NCBI GenBank assembly: GCA_938092125.1 | Contig: CALKMQ010000199.1 | Span: forward strand, 1 to 8,661 | Length of the DNA stretch: 8,661 nt | Direction of reading: 5' to 3' | DNA from: an uncultured bacterium | GTDB lineage: Bacteria; Fidelibacterota; Marinisomatia; Marinisomatales; UBA1611 | Shown here: positions 1-7,177 of the stretch, piece after piece | Layout of the letters: each line of letters begins with the position of its first letter | Position numbering within the stretch: position 1 is the first letter of the stretch | The notes under the pieces: model-generated | What the model saw: only the letters and a program-made list of their open reading frames with translations | Database searches by the model: none | What the model was told of the DNA's origin: nothing | Made by a program: the position numbers and the translations under genes

Positions 1-1
1 G

Positions 2-337
2 AATACTGTTGGTATTTTGTCTGAATTATATTGGAAATCCAAACTTGCATATATTGGTGGTGGCTTTTCTTCTGGCGTCCACAATCTAATGGAACCTGCA
101 ATTGCAGGTATTCCTACTATATTTGGTCCAAATTATAAAAACTTTAAAGAGGCTATAGAAATTGTCGGTCGTCATGCTGGGCATAGTATTAAAAAGAGAT
201 TAGATTTTAAAAATTTAATTACTAGTTACTTTTGTGATGAAAAAAAAATAATGACTGCTGGAAAGGCTGCAACAGAAATCGTCATTGCTCATTCTGGCGC
301 ATCAAAGAAAATTGCAGATCAAATTTTTATTAAATAA
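2..337 (+). CDS. waaA: 3-deoxy-D-manno-octulosonic acid (Kdo) transferase, C-terminal part (5' end outside window)
   Basis: Transfers Kdo from CMP-Kdo to lipid A precursor at the cytoplasmic face of the inner membrane, the first step of LPS core assembly. Only the last 111 codons are present; the frame is open from base 2, so the gene starts upstream (family members are about 400-430 residues). Visible signatures of the C-terminal GT-B nucleotide-sugar domain are YIGGGF, then GVHNLMEPA with the conserved His-Asn and Glu, then GIPTIFGPNYKNFKEA, all characteristic of WaaA/KdtA. An internal TTG at 17 could look like a start, but the homology continues upstream of it. The gene ends 12 bases before the CDP-alcohol phosphatidyltransferase, which suggests a shared envelope-lipid transcript. 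Identification is confident; whether the enzyme adds one or more Kdo residues cannot be told from this fragment. Confidence 0.93.
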   Translation, partial: NTVGILSELYWKSKLAYIGGGFSSGVHNLMEPAIAGIPTIFGPNYKNFKEAIEIVGRHAGHSIKKRLDFKNLITSYFCDEKKIMTAGKAATEIVIAHSGASKKIADQIFIK

Positions 338-349
338 AAAAAATATTAT

Positions 350-934
350 ATGAGTAAAATAACTGAAATAAAAAAGCAATATATGAATAACCCTTCAAAG
401 GTTTTAACATTAGCTAATACCATCAGTTTATTAAGAGCTGCGGCCGCAATACCCATTATTTATACTCTTAATTATCCAGAACTTAGGGCAGTCACGGCAG
501 GAATAGTGATACTTGCAATACTTTCAGATGCTTTGGATGGCTATTTTGCTAGAAAGGCTGGTGAAGTAACACATGTTGGAATGTGGCTAGATCCAATTGC
601 TGATTTTATCGTTATAACTTCTGTTGTTCTATCTTTAGTTATAATGGATATTTTCCCACTTTGGTTTTTATGCTTTTACATAATTAGACACTTTATGATT
701 GCAGTCCCGGCATTATATTTTGTAAATACTGGTCAATATGTATTACAATCCAATTGGTGGGGAAAATGGACAACCGGCATTACAACTTTGACTATTTTTC
801 TTCATATTTTTGAGTTTCCTGATATTTGGTGGTTAAAGCCATTCACATTATGCTCTGCTCTAGTGCTTGCATTAATTAGTTGGCTAATTTATTATCGAGA
901 TTATTATAATGTTTTAAGGGGGAAAAATGCTTAA
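350..934 (+). CDS. CDP-alcohol phosphatidyltransferase family protein (PgsA-like)
   Basis: Integral membrane phospholipid synthase that exchanges CMP of a CDP-linked lipid for an alcohol. The complete family motif D-x2-D-G-x2-A-R-x8-G-x3-D-x3-D is present at residues 60-85 (D60, D63, G64, A67, R68, G77, D81, D85); these Asp residues coordinate the catalytic metal in the family. Hydrophobic segments lie around residues 27-60, 84-125 and 140-182, as expected for a six-helix enzyme, and the length of 194 aa is normal. The N-terminal LANTISLLR resembles the start of PgsA proteins, so phosphatidylglycerophosphate synthase is the best guess; cardiolipin synthase of the CAP type is a real alternative. 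ATG 350 has no clear Shine-Dalgarno; ATG 383 (residue 12) is a possible alternative start closer to typical family N-termini. The stop overlaps the ftsY start by 8 bases. Confidence 0.9.
   Translation: MSKITEIKKQYMNNPSKVLTLANTISLLRAAAAIPIIYTLNYPELRAVTAGIVILAILSDALDGYFARKAGEVTHVGMWLDPIADFIVITSVVLSLVIMDIFPLWFLCFYIIRHFMIAVPALYFVNTGQYVLQSNWWGKWTTGITTLTIFLHIFEFPDIWWLKPFTLCSALVLALISWLIYYRDYYNVLRGKNA
916..922 (+). promoter_or_regulatory. Shine-Dalgarno sequence of ftsY
   Basis: AAGGGGG ends four bases before ATG 927, inside the last codons of the preceding gene. It is the clearest ribosome-binding site on the + strand and fixes the ftsY start within an 8-base gene overlap, consistent with translational coupling. 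The other operon genes lack an obvious equivalent. Confidence 0.7.
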
Positions 935-1817
935 CCGTTTATTTAGCGCATTAGAGAATACACGCTCATCAATAACAAATGTTTTTAAAGATTTATCTGG
1001 TAATAATATATCTGATGAAAATATTGAACAAATTGAAGAGAAATTGCTACTAGCTGATATTGGTTTTGACACTGTCGAAAATATTATTAAAATAATAAAA
1101 AAATTCAAAAATGATAATTTTTTAAATGAGATTAAAAAATATCTTCTTACCGAGTTACCTCAAAAACAAAAATTAATGATTGACGAATCATATCCATTAA
1201 TTATCATGGTAGTTGGGGTTAATGGAACTGGCAAAACTACGAGTGCTGCAAAGATAGCTAAGCTTTACAAAGACCTTGGTAGTAATGTTACCTTAGTTGC
1301 TGCTGATACTTACAGAGCTGCAGCGGTCGAACAATTAAGAGTCTGGTCGAATAGGGCAAATACGACATTGATTTGCAATGAAAAAGCGAATGAACCTTCT
1401 GCTGTTCTTTTTGATGGCCTAACGTCAGCTTTATCAAATAATTCTGATATAGTCATTGTTGACACGGCAGGACGATTGCATACATATGAAAACTTGATGG
1501 GTGAGCTCGAAAAAATGTACAGGATTTCAACAACCAGGTTTCCGCAATTTAATGTTAAAAATATTATTACTATTGATTCGCTTTTAGGGCAAAATTCAAT
1601 AGTACAAGCAGAGCAGTTTAATAAGCATGTTCCCCTTGATGGTGCTATTTTGACTAAATTGGATGGTACTGCCAAAGGAGGAATAGTTTTTTCTTTGCAC
1701 AAAAAATTAAATTTACCTGTTCAATATATTGGGGTAGGTGAGGAATTATCGGATATTGAGATCTTTGATCCTGGAAAATATATCGATGGTCTTTTTGGAT
1801 TAGATAATTATAAATAG
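927..1817 (+). CDS. ftsY: Signal recognition particle receptor FtsY (SRP-docking GTPase)
   Basis: Membrane-associated GTPase that docks Ffh-SRP-ribosome complexes at the translocon for co-translational membrane insertion. It has the N domain (about residues 1-85) and G domain (86-296) of SRP GTPases but no long acidic A domain, the short form common in many bacteria (296 aa). Motifs in order: P-loop GVNGTGKTT (97-105), DTYRAAAVEQLR (127-138), DTAGR (179-183), TKLDGTAKGG (243-252) and the closing GVGE (269-272). The insertion-box region reads IDSLLGQNS (216-224), where FtsY proteins usually have a form like DASTGQNA, so the conserved Thr before Gly-Gln is Leu. ATG 927 is supported by the AAGGGGG site and by alignment of the N-terminal amphipathic helix, which may contact the membrane. 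It sits between a phospholipid synthase and rimO; ftsY-rimO adjacency is familiar from Bacteroidota. Confidence 0.96.
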   Translation: MLNRLFSALENTRSSITNVFKDLSGNNISDENIEQIEEKLLLADIGFDTVENIIKIIKKFKNDNFLNEIKKYLLTELPQKQKLMIDESYPLIIMVVGVNGTGKTTSAAKIAKLYKDLGSNVTLVAADTYRAAAVEQLRVWSNRANTTLICNEKANEPSAVLFDGLTSALSNNSDIVIVDTAGRLHTYENLMGELEKMYRISTTRFPQFNVKNIITIDSLLGQNSIVQAEQFNKHVPLDGAILTKLDGTAKGGIVFSLHKKLNLPVQYIGVGEELSDIEIFDPGKYIDGLFGLDNYK

Positions 1818-1826
1818 AAAGTGAAA

Positions 1827-3119
1827 ATGGAAAAAGCAGTTAACTTAATCAGCCTAGGCTGTGCAAAAAATCTCGTTGATTCTGAGATACTTCTTGGCGG
1901 CATCAATAAATCAGAATTAACTATAACAAAAAATCCGGAAGAAGCGGATACAATTATCGTTAATACATGTGGGTTTTTAGATATTGCTCGAGAAGAATCA
2001 GTTGATACTATTTTACAAGCAGCCGAGCTAAAAAAAACAGGGAAACTTAGCGAACTCGTCGTTATGGGCTGTTTGTCTGAGAGGTATCCTGAAGAAGTCG
2101 CGGCAGAAATACCAGAAATCGATCGAATCTTTGGTAGTAATGATCATCGACAGATAATATCCTTTTTAACTGGTAAAGACTTTGCAAAAGATGACCCAAT
2201 GTTTTTTCGATCACTAATGACTCCAAATCATTATGCTTATATAAAAATAGCTGAGGGATGTGATAATGCATGCTCATTCTGTAGTATACCGATTATGCGA
2301 GGTCTGCAGAAAAGCCGTAGTATATCAGCTATAATGGATGAAGCGACTAGGTTGGCTAGTAATGGTACAAAAGAATTATTAGTCATCGCTCAGGATTCAA
2401 CCTCTTACGGTTGGGATCTTGAGAAAAAAGTATATTTAAGTGATCTTTTAAAAGAACTTAATACAATTGACGAAATAGAATGGATAAGAGTACACTATGC
2501 CCATCCAGCACACTTGTCTCAAAGAATTATTGATGCTATTGCCGATTGTGACAAAGTATGTAATTATTTAGATATGCCAGTACAGCATGCATCAGATGAT
2601 ATATTAAAATCAATGAAAAGAGGGTTAAATCAGGAAGGTATAAGGAATAGAATCTCCAGATTAAGATCGGCAGTTCCTAATATCGCTATAAGAACAACCC
2701 TTATTGTAGGTTATCCAGGTGAAACGGAAGCTCATTTTAACGAGCTTTACAATTTTGTAGAGGAGATACAATTTGATCGATTGGGTGCTTTTACTTATTC
2801 GGAGGAAGAAGGCACTACTGCAGAAGTCTTGGAAGACAACGTATCAAGAGAAGCAAAAAATGATAGAAAAAATAAAATTGTAGAGTTGCAACATGGCATT
2901 AGCTTAGAAAAAAATGAAGCATTTGTTGGGAAAACTATGAAAGTTTTGGTTGATCAATGTGAGAATAATATTGGGGTTGGAAGAACAGAATTTGATTCAC
3001 CAGAAATTGATAATATTGTACAAATCAATGGGGCAGTAAAAAAAGGTGAATTTGTTAATGTAAAAATTGAAAAGGTTAATGAATTTGAACTCATAGGAAA
3101 GCCATTACAGAATATCTAG
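1827..3119 (+). CDS. rimO: Ribosomal protein S12 methylthiotransferase RimO
   Basis: Radical-SAM enzyme that adds a methylthio group to the conserved Asp of ribosomal protein S12 using two [4Fe-4S] clusters; cytosolic. Numbered from ATG 1827 (430 aa, normal length): N-terminal UPF0004/MTTase domain with cluster cysteines C12, C48 and C82, the radical-SAM triad C145-x3-C149-x2-C152, then a C-terminal TRAM domain. YLDMPVQHASD and the TRAM segment GRTEFDSPEIDN separate RimO from its tRNA-modifying paralogue MiaB. A GTG at 1821 is in frame two codons upstream. ATG 1827 is preferred because MEKAVNLISLGCAKN matches the usual RimO N-terminus; neither has a strong Shine-Dalgarno. The gap to ftsY is 9 bases (3 if GTG is used) and only one base separates its stop from the next gene, so it is in the same transcript. 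Confidence 0.95.
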   Translation: MEKAVNLISLGCAKNLVDSEILLGGINKSELTITKNPEEADTIIVNTCGFLDIAREESVDTILQAAELKKTGKLSELVVMGCLSERYPEEVAAEIPEIDRIFGSNDHRQIISFLTGKDFAKDDPMFFRSLMTPNHYAYIKIAEGCDNACSFCSIPIMRGLQKSRSISAIMDEATRLASNGTKELLVIAQDSTSYGWDLEKKVYLSDLLKELNTIDEIEWIRVHYAHPAHLSQRIIDAIADCDKVCNYLDMPVQHASDDILKSMKRGLNQEGIRNRISRLRSAVPNIAIRTTLIVGYPGETEAHFNELYNFVEEIQFDRLGAFTYSEEEGTTAEVLEDNVSREAKNDRKNKIVELQHGISLEKNEAFVGKTMKVLVDQCENNIGVGRTEFDSPEIDNIVQINGAVKKGEFVNVKIEKVNEFELIGKPLQNI

Positions 3120-3120
3120 T

Positions 3121-4377
3121 GTGATTTCAATTAAGGAAAAAAAAAGGTTAAGTAAGCTTTCTCAATTAATATACAAAGCTAGTAAAACAGTAAAAATATT
3201 GAGGCATTTATCCTGGCCTTTAGATGTTAAAAACAAGTTTTTTAAAGATAATTGTCAAAAACTCCCTATTTATACTTATCCCATACATGATGATTCTGAA
3301 TTAAAATTCATACTAAATGAAGCAGATAAATATTTTGGTAATACTCTTTATGACTCTTGGTTAAAAATAAAAGCTAAAGAAATTAAAAAAAATTCTTCAT
3401 TACTTAAGGCTTGTGGTACTAAAGAATTTTTTAATATCTCATCTGAAATATATGGATTGCCGACAACCCCAATCCATGACAACGTTACAAAACCAATTAA
3501 TCTTTCTAAACAGTTTGAAAAAATAATTGGTGCTATTAAAAATAGTAAAATCAAATTAAAACCAAGCCACTCTTTAAGTTCAAGTGAGGTAGCGAAGAAA
3601 ATAGATGATAAAGTAAAATTGTACTTTAATGAATATGCACCTCAAGTTCAATTAGTTAAAAATCTGTCAGCAAAAGCGACAGCAACTTCAAAATACATTA
3701 GAATTCGCGAAGGTGGTGAGTTCGATCAAGCAGATATTAATCAACTTTTAAATCATGAAGCATATATACACGTTGCAACCACTATAAATGGTAGAAAGCA
3801 AAAGAACATGAAAATTCTAGGCGCGAATTATGGTTCTGTTACTAAAACTCAAGAAGGTTTAGCCGTCTTTTCTGAATTTATATCTGGCTCAATAGATGTT
3901 GATAGACTTAAACGAATTTCAGATCGTACAATAGCAATTCAGATGGCTATTGAGGGAGCAGATTTTATTGATGTCTATAATTATTTTATTAAAGAGGGAG
4001 TACAAAGGGACCAAGCTTTTGAAAATAGTAGAAGAGTTTTCAGAGGAGGTGTCTTATCCGGTGGTGCTCCATTTACAAAAGATTTAGTCTATTTAGATGG
4101 CTTTATAAGGGTTTTTAACTTTCTTCGAAGCGCAATTTCATTAGGGAAAATTGAATGTATTGAACTTTTATTCTCTGGAAAAATGGATTTAGATGATATG
4201 CCGGTAATATACAGTCTTTTCAAAGATGGTCTTATTAGTAAACCTGATTTTATTCCACCGTGGGCAATTAACTTGAATTATCTTATTTGCTTTCTTTCTG
4301 TTTCAATGTTTATTGAAGATATTAATTATAGTACTGTATCTAAACATTACGATTTACTACTTGATAGCATTAATTAA
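3121..4377 (+). CDS. QEGLA-motif protein (DUF1704, MATCAP-like putative zinc metallopeptidase)
   Basis: Belongs to the family named flavohaemoglobin expression-modulating QEGLA motif protein, related to eukaryotic KIAA0895/MATCAP tyrosine carboxypeptidases. The HExxxH motif is HEAYIH at 212-217 (H212 and H217 as metal ligands, E213 as catalytic base by analogy). TQEGLAVFSEF at 243-253 carries the name-giving QEGLA, with E245 the likely third metal ligand. Downstream, RRVFRGG and FTKDLVYLDGF (304-328) are also typical of the family. The N-terminal ~130 residues are Lys-rich and helical in character. There is no signal peptide or convincing membrane segment, so it is probably cytosolic. It starts with GTG one base after the rimO stop, without a visible Shine-Dalgarno, implying coupled translation; no nearby ATG offers an alternative. 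No flavohaemoglobin gene is present, and the bacterial substrate is unknown. Its stop overlaps the convergent gene by four bases. Confidence 0.85.
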   Translation: MISIKEKKRLSKLSQLIYKASKTVKILRHLSWPLDVKNKFFKDNCQKLPIYTYPIHDDSELKFILNEADKYFGNTLYDSWLKIKAKEIKKNSSLLKACGTKEFFNISSEIYGLPTTPIHDNVTKPINLSKQFEKIIGAIKNSKIKLKPSHSLSSSEVAKKIDDKVKLYFNEYAPQVQLVKNLSAKATATSKYIRIREGGEFDQADINQLLNHEAYIHVATTINGRKQKNMKILGANYGSVTKTQEGLAVFSEFISGSIDVDRLKRISDRTIAIQMAIEGADFIDVYNYFIKEGVQRDQAFENSRRVFRGGVLSGGAPFTKDLVYLDGFIRVFNFLRSAISLGKIECIELLFSGKMDLDDMPVIYSLFKDGLISKPDFIPPWAINLNYLICFLSVSMFIEDINYSTVSKHYDLLLDSIN

Positions 4378-6227
4378 ATTATTTCTTTTATTTTTTCTAT
4401 CATTTTTTGAAACTCCTTTTCATCAAATAACCTTGTTAAGAAAACTATTTTCCCATTTTTATCAATCACTATATTTCTAGTAATTCCAGCATTAATGTGC
4501 GCAAATTTTGAAAAGTGTTTCGCACCAGGGTCTAAAGCAATTGGGTAGGTAACACCTGTCTTTTTCTTGAAAGCCTTTACAACTTCTATGGGTTCATCTC
4601 GATCTATACCTATTAATATAAAGTCATCGTTTTTAAATTCTTGCCATACATCTTTCTCAAGGTGAGGCATTTCTCTAATACATACAGAACACCAGCTAGC
4701 GGTAAACTGAAGTACTACTACCTTTCCAAGGTAGTCAGATAGTTGAATAGTTGTATTATCGATTAATTCTAAAGATAAATTAGGCGCGGTATCTCCAACT
4801 GAGACTATATAGCCTCTTTCATCAACTCCAGCTCTGTTAATTACTCTCTTAAAAGCTAAGCTTCCATTTCTAAGTTTTCTTTTTTGAGTATTAAAATCAA
4901 CTTCGTAAAGGCCAAATTTCATGGAGTACCCTTCGGCCCATTCAAAATTATCCATCAATGACCAATAAAAATAACCTTGAATATCTAACCCCTCATTAAT
5001 TGACTTGTGCAAAGCATATAAATATCGATTTATAAAAGTTTCTCGTCGATCATCCTTATAATCAGCTATTCCATTTTCAGTTACTATAATTGGTATGTTA
5101 AGCTTATTTATATCATTTAATGCTTTATAAAACCCTTCAGGGTAGATTGAATAGGGCATATCTGTTTGGATATCTTGTTTTCTTTTTTCGAAAGTAAATG
5201 GCGCCGTTGGATTTAGGTGTCCTTTAACATGCCACCTAGAATAGTAGTTTAAGCCTATAAAGTCTGCTGAACCAATAGCATTTGTATTTGAATCAGTTAT
5301 ATTGACCATCCCAGGTAAATAAAAATTAAATTTTCCATTTAAAAATAAATCGATGGTACTATTAGTAAAAATATCATTTAAAATTTTACTAAAATACCAA
5401 TCGAGTATATGCCATCTTCTTAAAGGGTCAAATTGAGTTATGTTTTTAACTAACCCTATCTGAGCAATCTCGCCATTTTCTAACCTTTTCAAATGATGAA
5501 ATGCTTTTATATGAGCAAACAATAAATTTCGCATCACAGTTCCAGCAAGTTTTGGGTCTTTTTTCCCAGGAGGGAAAACACCATAGAAATAACCTTGCGA
5601 TACGTATACAGCCGGTTCATTTATTGTACACCAGTATTGAACAATATCCGATAAATGATTAAAAACAATTTCAGAAAACTCAATAAAGTGATCGATGTTT
5701 TCTTCTTTTTCAAAACCACCTAGTTGCTCAAACCATGTTGGGTTTGTGAAGTGATGCAAGGTAATAAAAGGAGTTAGTCCAGAATCAATAAGTGCTATGC
5801 ACACATCGCGATAGTGGTCTAATGCCTTTTCATCAATTAATCCTTCTTCCGGTATTATTTTACTCCATTCAACGGAAAACCTGTATGCATTTACTCCTAG
5901 TTCATTCATTAGAGCAATATCATCTCTATACATATCCCAATGGCGAGCTGCCTCGCCAGATTTATCATTGTTATGTATATTAGATTTGCCATTTTGGTTT
6001 AAACTGTTTTCCCATTCATACCAGTTGTTATTTGTATTATTTCCTTCGACTTGGTGGGCTGCAGTAGATGTTCCCCATATGAAATTTTTAGGGAAGAACA
6101 TTTTTTCTGTATCTATTTCATCCCAGTTCCATTGTTGGTCAGGATGCTTTAAGTTGAGATAAGCTATTATAGTAAACCAAACAATTAGTGGTAGTATGGT
6201 AAGCTTAATAACGGATTTAGTAATCAA
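4374..6227 (-). CDS. Membrane-anchored GH1 beta-glucosidase-like domain fused to a C-terminal TlpA/redoxin domain
   Basis: Residues 7-25 form one hydrophobic segment after a Lys-containing N-terminus, with no lipobox: a signal anchor placing both domains in the periplasm (inferred). Residues 43-462 form a complete GH1 barrel: FIWGTSTAAHQVEG at the start (Q59), H158, acid/base E204 in TINEP, nucleophile E384 in IVTENG, and DNFEWAEGY (E429, W430). The last resembles unphosphorylated-glycoside beta-glucosidases rather than 6-phospho enzymes. Residues 475-617 are a thioredoxin-fold domain of TlpA/AhpC-TSA type: VGDTAPNLSLELID, GKVVVLQFTASWC with C513-S-V-C516, then GITRNIVIDKNGK. The usual cis-Pro position holds T583. 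At 617 aa it is much longer than GH1 alone (about 450). The TTG start at 6227 overlaps the upstream gene's TGA and has AAAAAGGA eight bases upstream. The first in-frame ATG (residue 43) would remove the anchor. The substrate and the purpose of the redox domain are unknown. Confidence 0.88.
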   Translation of the reverse strand: MITKSVIKLTILPLIVWFTIIAYLNLKHPDQQWNWDEIDTEKMFFPKNFIWGTSTAAHQVEGNNTNNNWYEWENSLNQNGKSNIHNNDKSGEAARHWDMYRDDIALMNELGVNAYRFSVEWSKIIPEEGLIDEKALDHYRDVCIALIDSGLTPFITLHHFTNPTWFEQLGGFEKEENIDHFIEFSEIVFNHLSDIVQYWCTINEPAVYVSQGYFYGVFPPGKKDPKLAGTVMRNLLFAHIKAFHHLKRLENGEIAQIGLVKNITQFDPLRRWHILDWYFSKILNDIFTNSTIDLFLNGKFNFYLPGMVNITDSNTNAIGSADFIGLNYYSRWHVKGHLNPTAPFTFEKRKQDIQTDMPYSIYPEGFYKALNDINKLNIPIIVTENGIADYKDDRRETFINRYLYALHKSINEGLDIQGYFYWSLMDNFEWAEGYSMKFGLYEVDFNTQKRKLRNGSLAFKRVINRAGVDERGYIVSVGDTAPNLSLELIDNTTIQLSDYLGKVVVLQFTASWCSVCIREMPHLEKDVWQEFKNDDFILIGIDRDEPIEVVKAFKKKTGVTYPIALDPGAKHFSKFAHINAGITRNIVIDKNGKIVFLTRLFDEKEFQKMIEKIKEII

Positions 6228-7177
6228 ATATTAAATCCTTTTTCTTTCATCCAATCATCATTTGGGAATTTTGTCATATAGTTACGGATTCCATCTGCTA
6301 AAATAACAAGGCAATTTTGTCCTTTTTTTAGACTAGAAGCTGCTTGCAATGCTGCAACCATAGTAGCTCCACAGGAACCGCCGCAAAGTAGCCCTTCTTC
6401 TTTGATGATTCTTCTGGCCATAATGAAAGATTCTTCATCTTTTGTTTTTATATATCGATCAACTAAACTATTATCTAAAACATCTGGAAAAAAATCATAA
6501 CCTATGCCCTCAACTAAATAGGAACTGATTTCATCCCCACCGCCTAAAATAGAACCCTCTGGATCAGCACCAACAATTGATATTTGAGGTATTTTTTCTT
6601 TTAACCTTTTTGCTACGCCTGTTATAGTTCCGCCTGTTCCTACTGACATAACTACCATATCAAGATTATCAGAGAAGTCTTTAATAATTTCTTCAGCAGT
6701 TCCATAATAATGAGCATCAGGGTTTGCTGGATTGGAATATTGATCTAAAATGTGAGAATTATCCAATTCGCTATTAAGCTTTTTTGCAACTGAAATATGA
6801 CTTTCAGGGTCACTTGATAAAGCTTCAGTTGGTGTGCGAACTATTTTTGCCCCTAATGCCTCGATAGCAATTTGCTTTTCTTGGCTCATTTTTTCTGGCA
6901 TGATAATAATACATTTATATCCTTTTACAGCAGCAGCGAGTGCTATACCTTGGCCAGTATTTCCAGAAGTAGGCTCAATTAAAATATCTCCAGGCTTAAT
7001 TCTGCCAGACTTTTCTGCTTCTTCAACCATATTCCATCCTATTCTATCTTTAATGGATCCACCTGGATTAAAGAACTCACATTTAGCATATACGTTGCAG
7101 TCTAGATTTTTTGCAATTTTATTTATTTTCACTATTGGAGTGTCTCCGATAGTGCTCAAAACATTATCATGTATCAT
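6224..7177 (-). CDS. Cystathionine beta-synthase-type PLP enzyme, catalytic core only
   Basis: Fold-type II PLP enzyme condensing serine (or an activated serine) with a thiol. Seen: PLP lysine K43 in NPGGSIKDR, phosphate loop TSGNTG (70-75), GTGGTITG (180-187) and GGSCG with S268 near the PLP ring nitrogen. Several stretches match eukaryotic cystathionine beta-synthase more than CysK/CysM: KPGDILIEPTSGNTG, GYKCIIIMPEKMS, PESHISVA, NSHILDQY, DPEGSIL, VEGIGYDFFPDVLD, EGLLCGGSCG and RNYMTKF near the end. At 317 aa it lacks both the haem-binding N-terminal region and the C-terminal CBS (Bateman) pair, so SAM regulation is not expected. ATG 7177 gives a normal N-terminus (TIGDTPIVKI); no Shine-Dalgarno is visible. 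It is the first gene of a two-gene unit and overlaps the GH1-redoxin gene by four bases. Cysteine synthase or H2S-forming activity remains possible; no cystathionine lyase is in the window. Confidence 0.9.
   Translation of the reverse strand: MIHDNVLSTIGDTPIVKINKIAKNLDCNVYAKCEFFNPGGSIKDRIGWNMVEEAEKSGRIKPGDILIEPTSGNTGQGIALAAAVKGYKCIIIMPEKMSQEKQIAIEALGAKIVRTPTEALSSDPESHISVAKKLNSELDNSHILDQYSNPANPDAHYYGTAEEIIKDFSDNLDMVVMSVGTGGTITGVAKRLKEKIPQISIVGADPEGSILGGGDEISSYLVEGIGYDFFPDVLDNSLVDRYIKTKDEESFIMARRIIKEEGLLCGGSCGATMVAALQAASSLKKGQNCLVILADGIRNYMTKFPNDDWMKEKGFNI
6236..6243 (-). promoter_or_regulatory. Shine-Dalgarno deciding the TTG start of the GH1-redoxin gene
   Basis: On the minus strand AAAAAGGA lies eight bases before TTG 6227, within the final codons of the CBS-like gene. 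Immediately upstream of the TTG in its frame there is a TAT codon and then a TAA stop, so TTG is the only start that keeps the N-terminal hydrophobic anchor. The site supports translational coupling of the two genes. Confidence 0.65.

Noticed and set aside
1310..1702. Open minus-strand frame of about 130 codons inside ftsY
   Set aside because: It lies wholly antisense to strongly conserved GTPase motifs and its translation resembles no known family; a shadow frame.
3121..4377. Direct link of the QEGLA protein to a flavohaemoglobin, as its family name suggests
   Set aside because: No flavohaemoglobin or globin-like sequence is present in the window; the name is historical.
4378..4440. Intrinsic terminator in the T-rich stretch after the QEGLA gene
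   Set aside because: The T-runs encode the Lys/Ile-rich C-terminus of the convergent gene and no GC-rich stem precedes them.
5792..6162. Short plus-strand frames opposite the GH1 N-terminal region
   Set aside because: Both are antisense to conserved GH1 sequence, lack ribosome-binding sites and have no recognisable domain.
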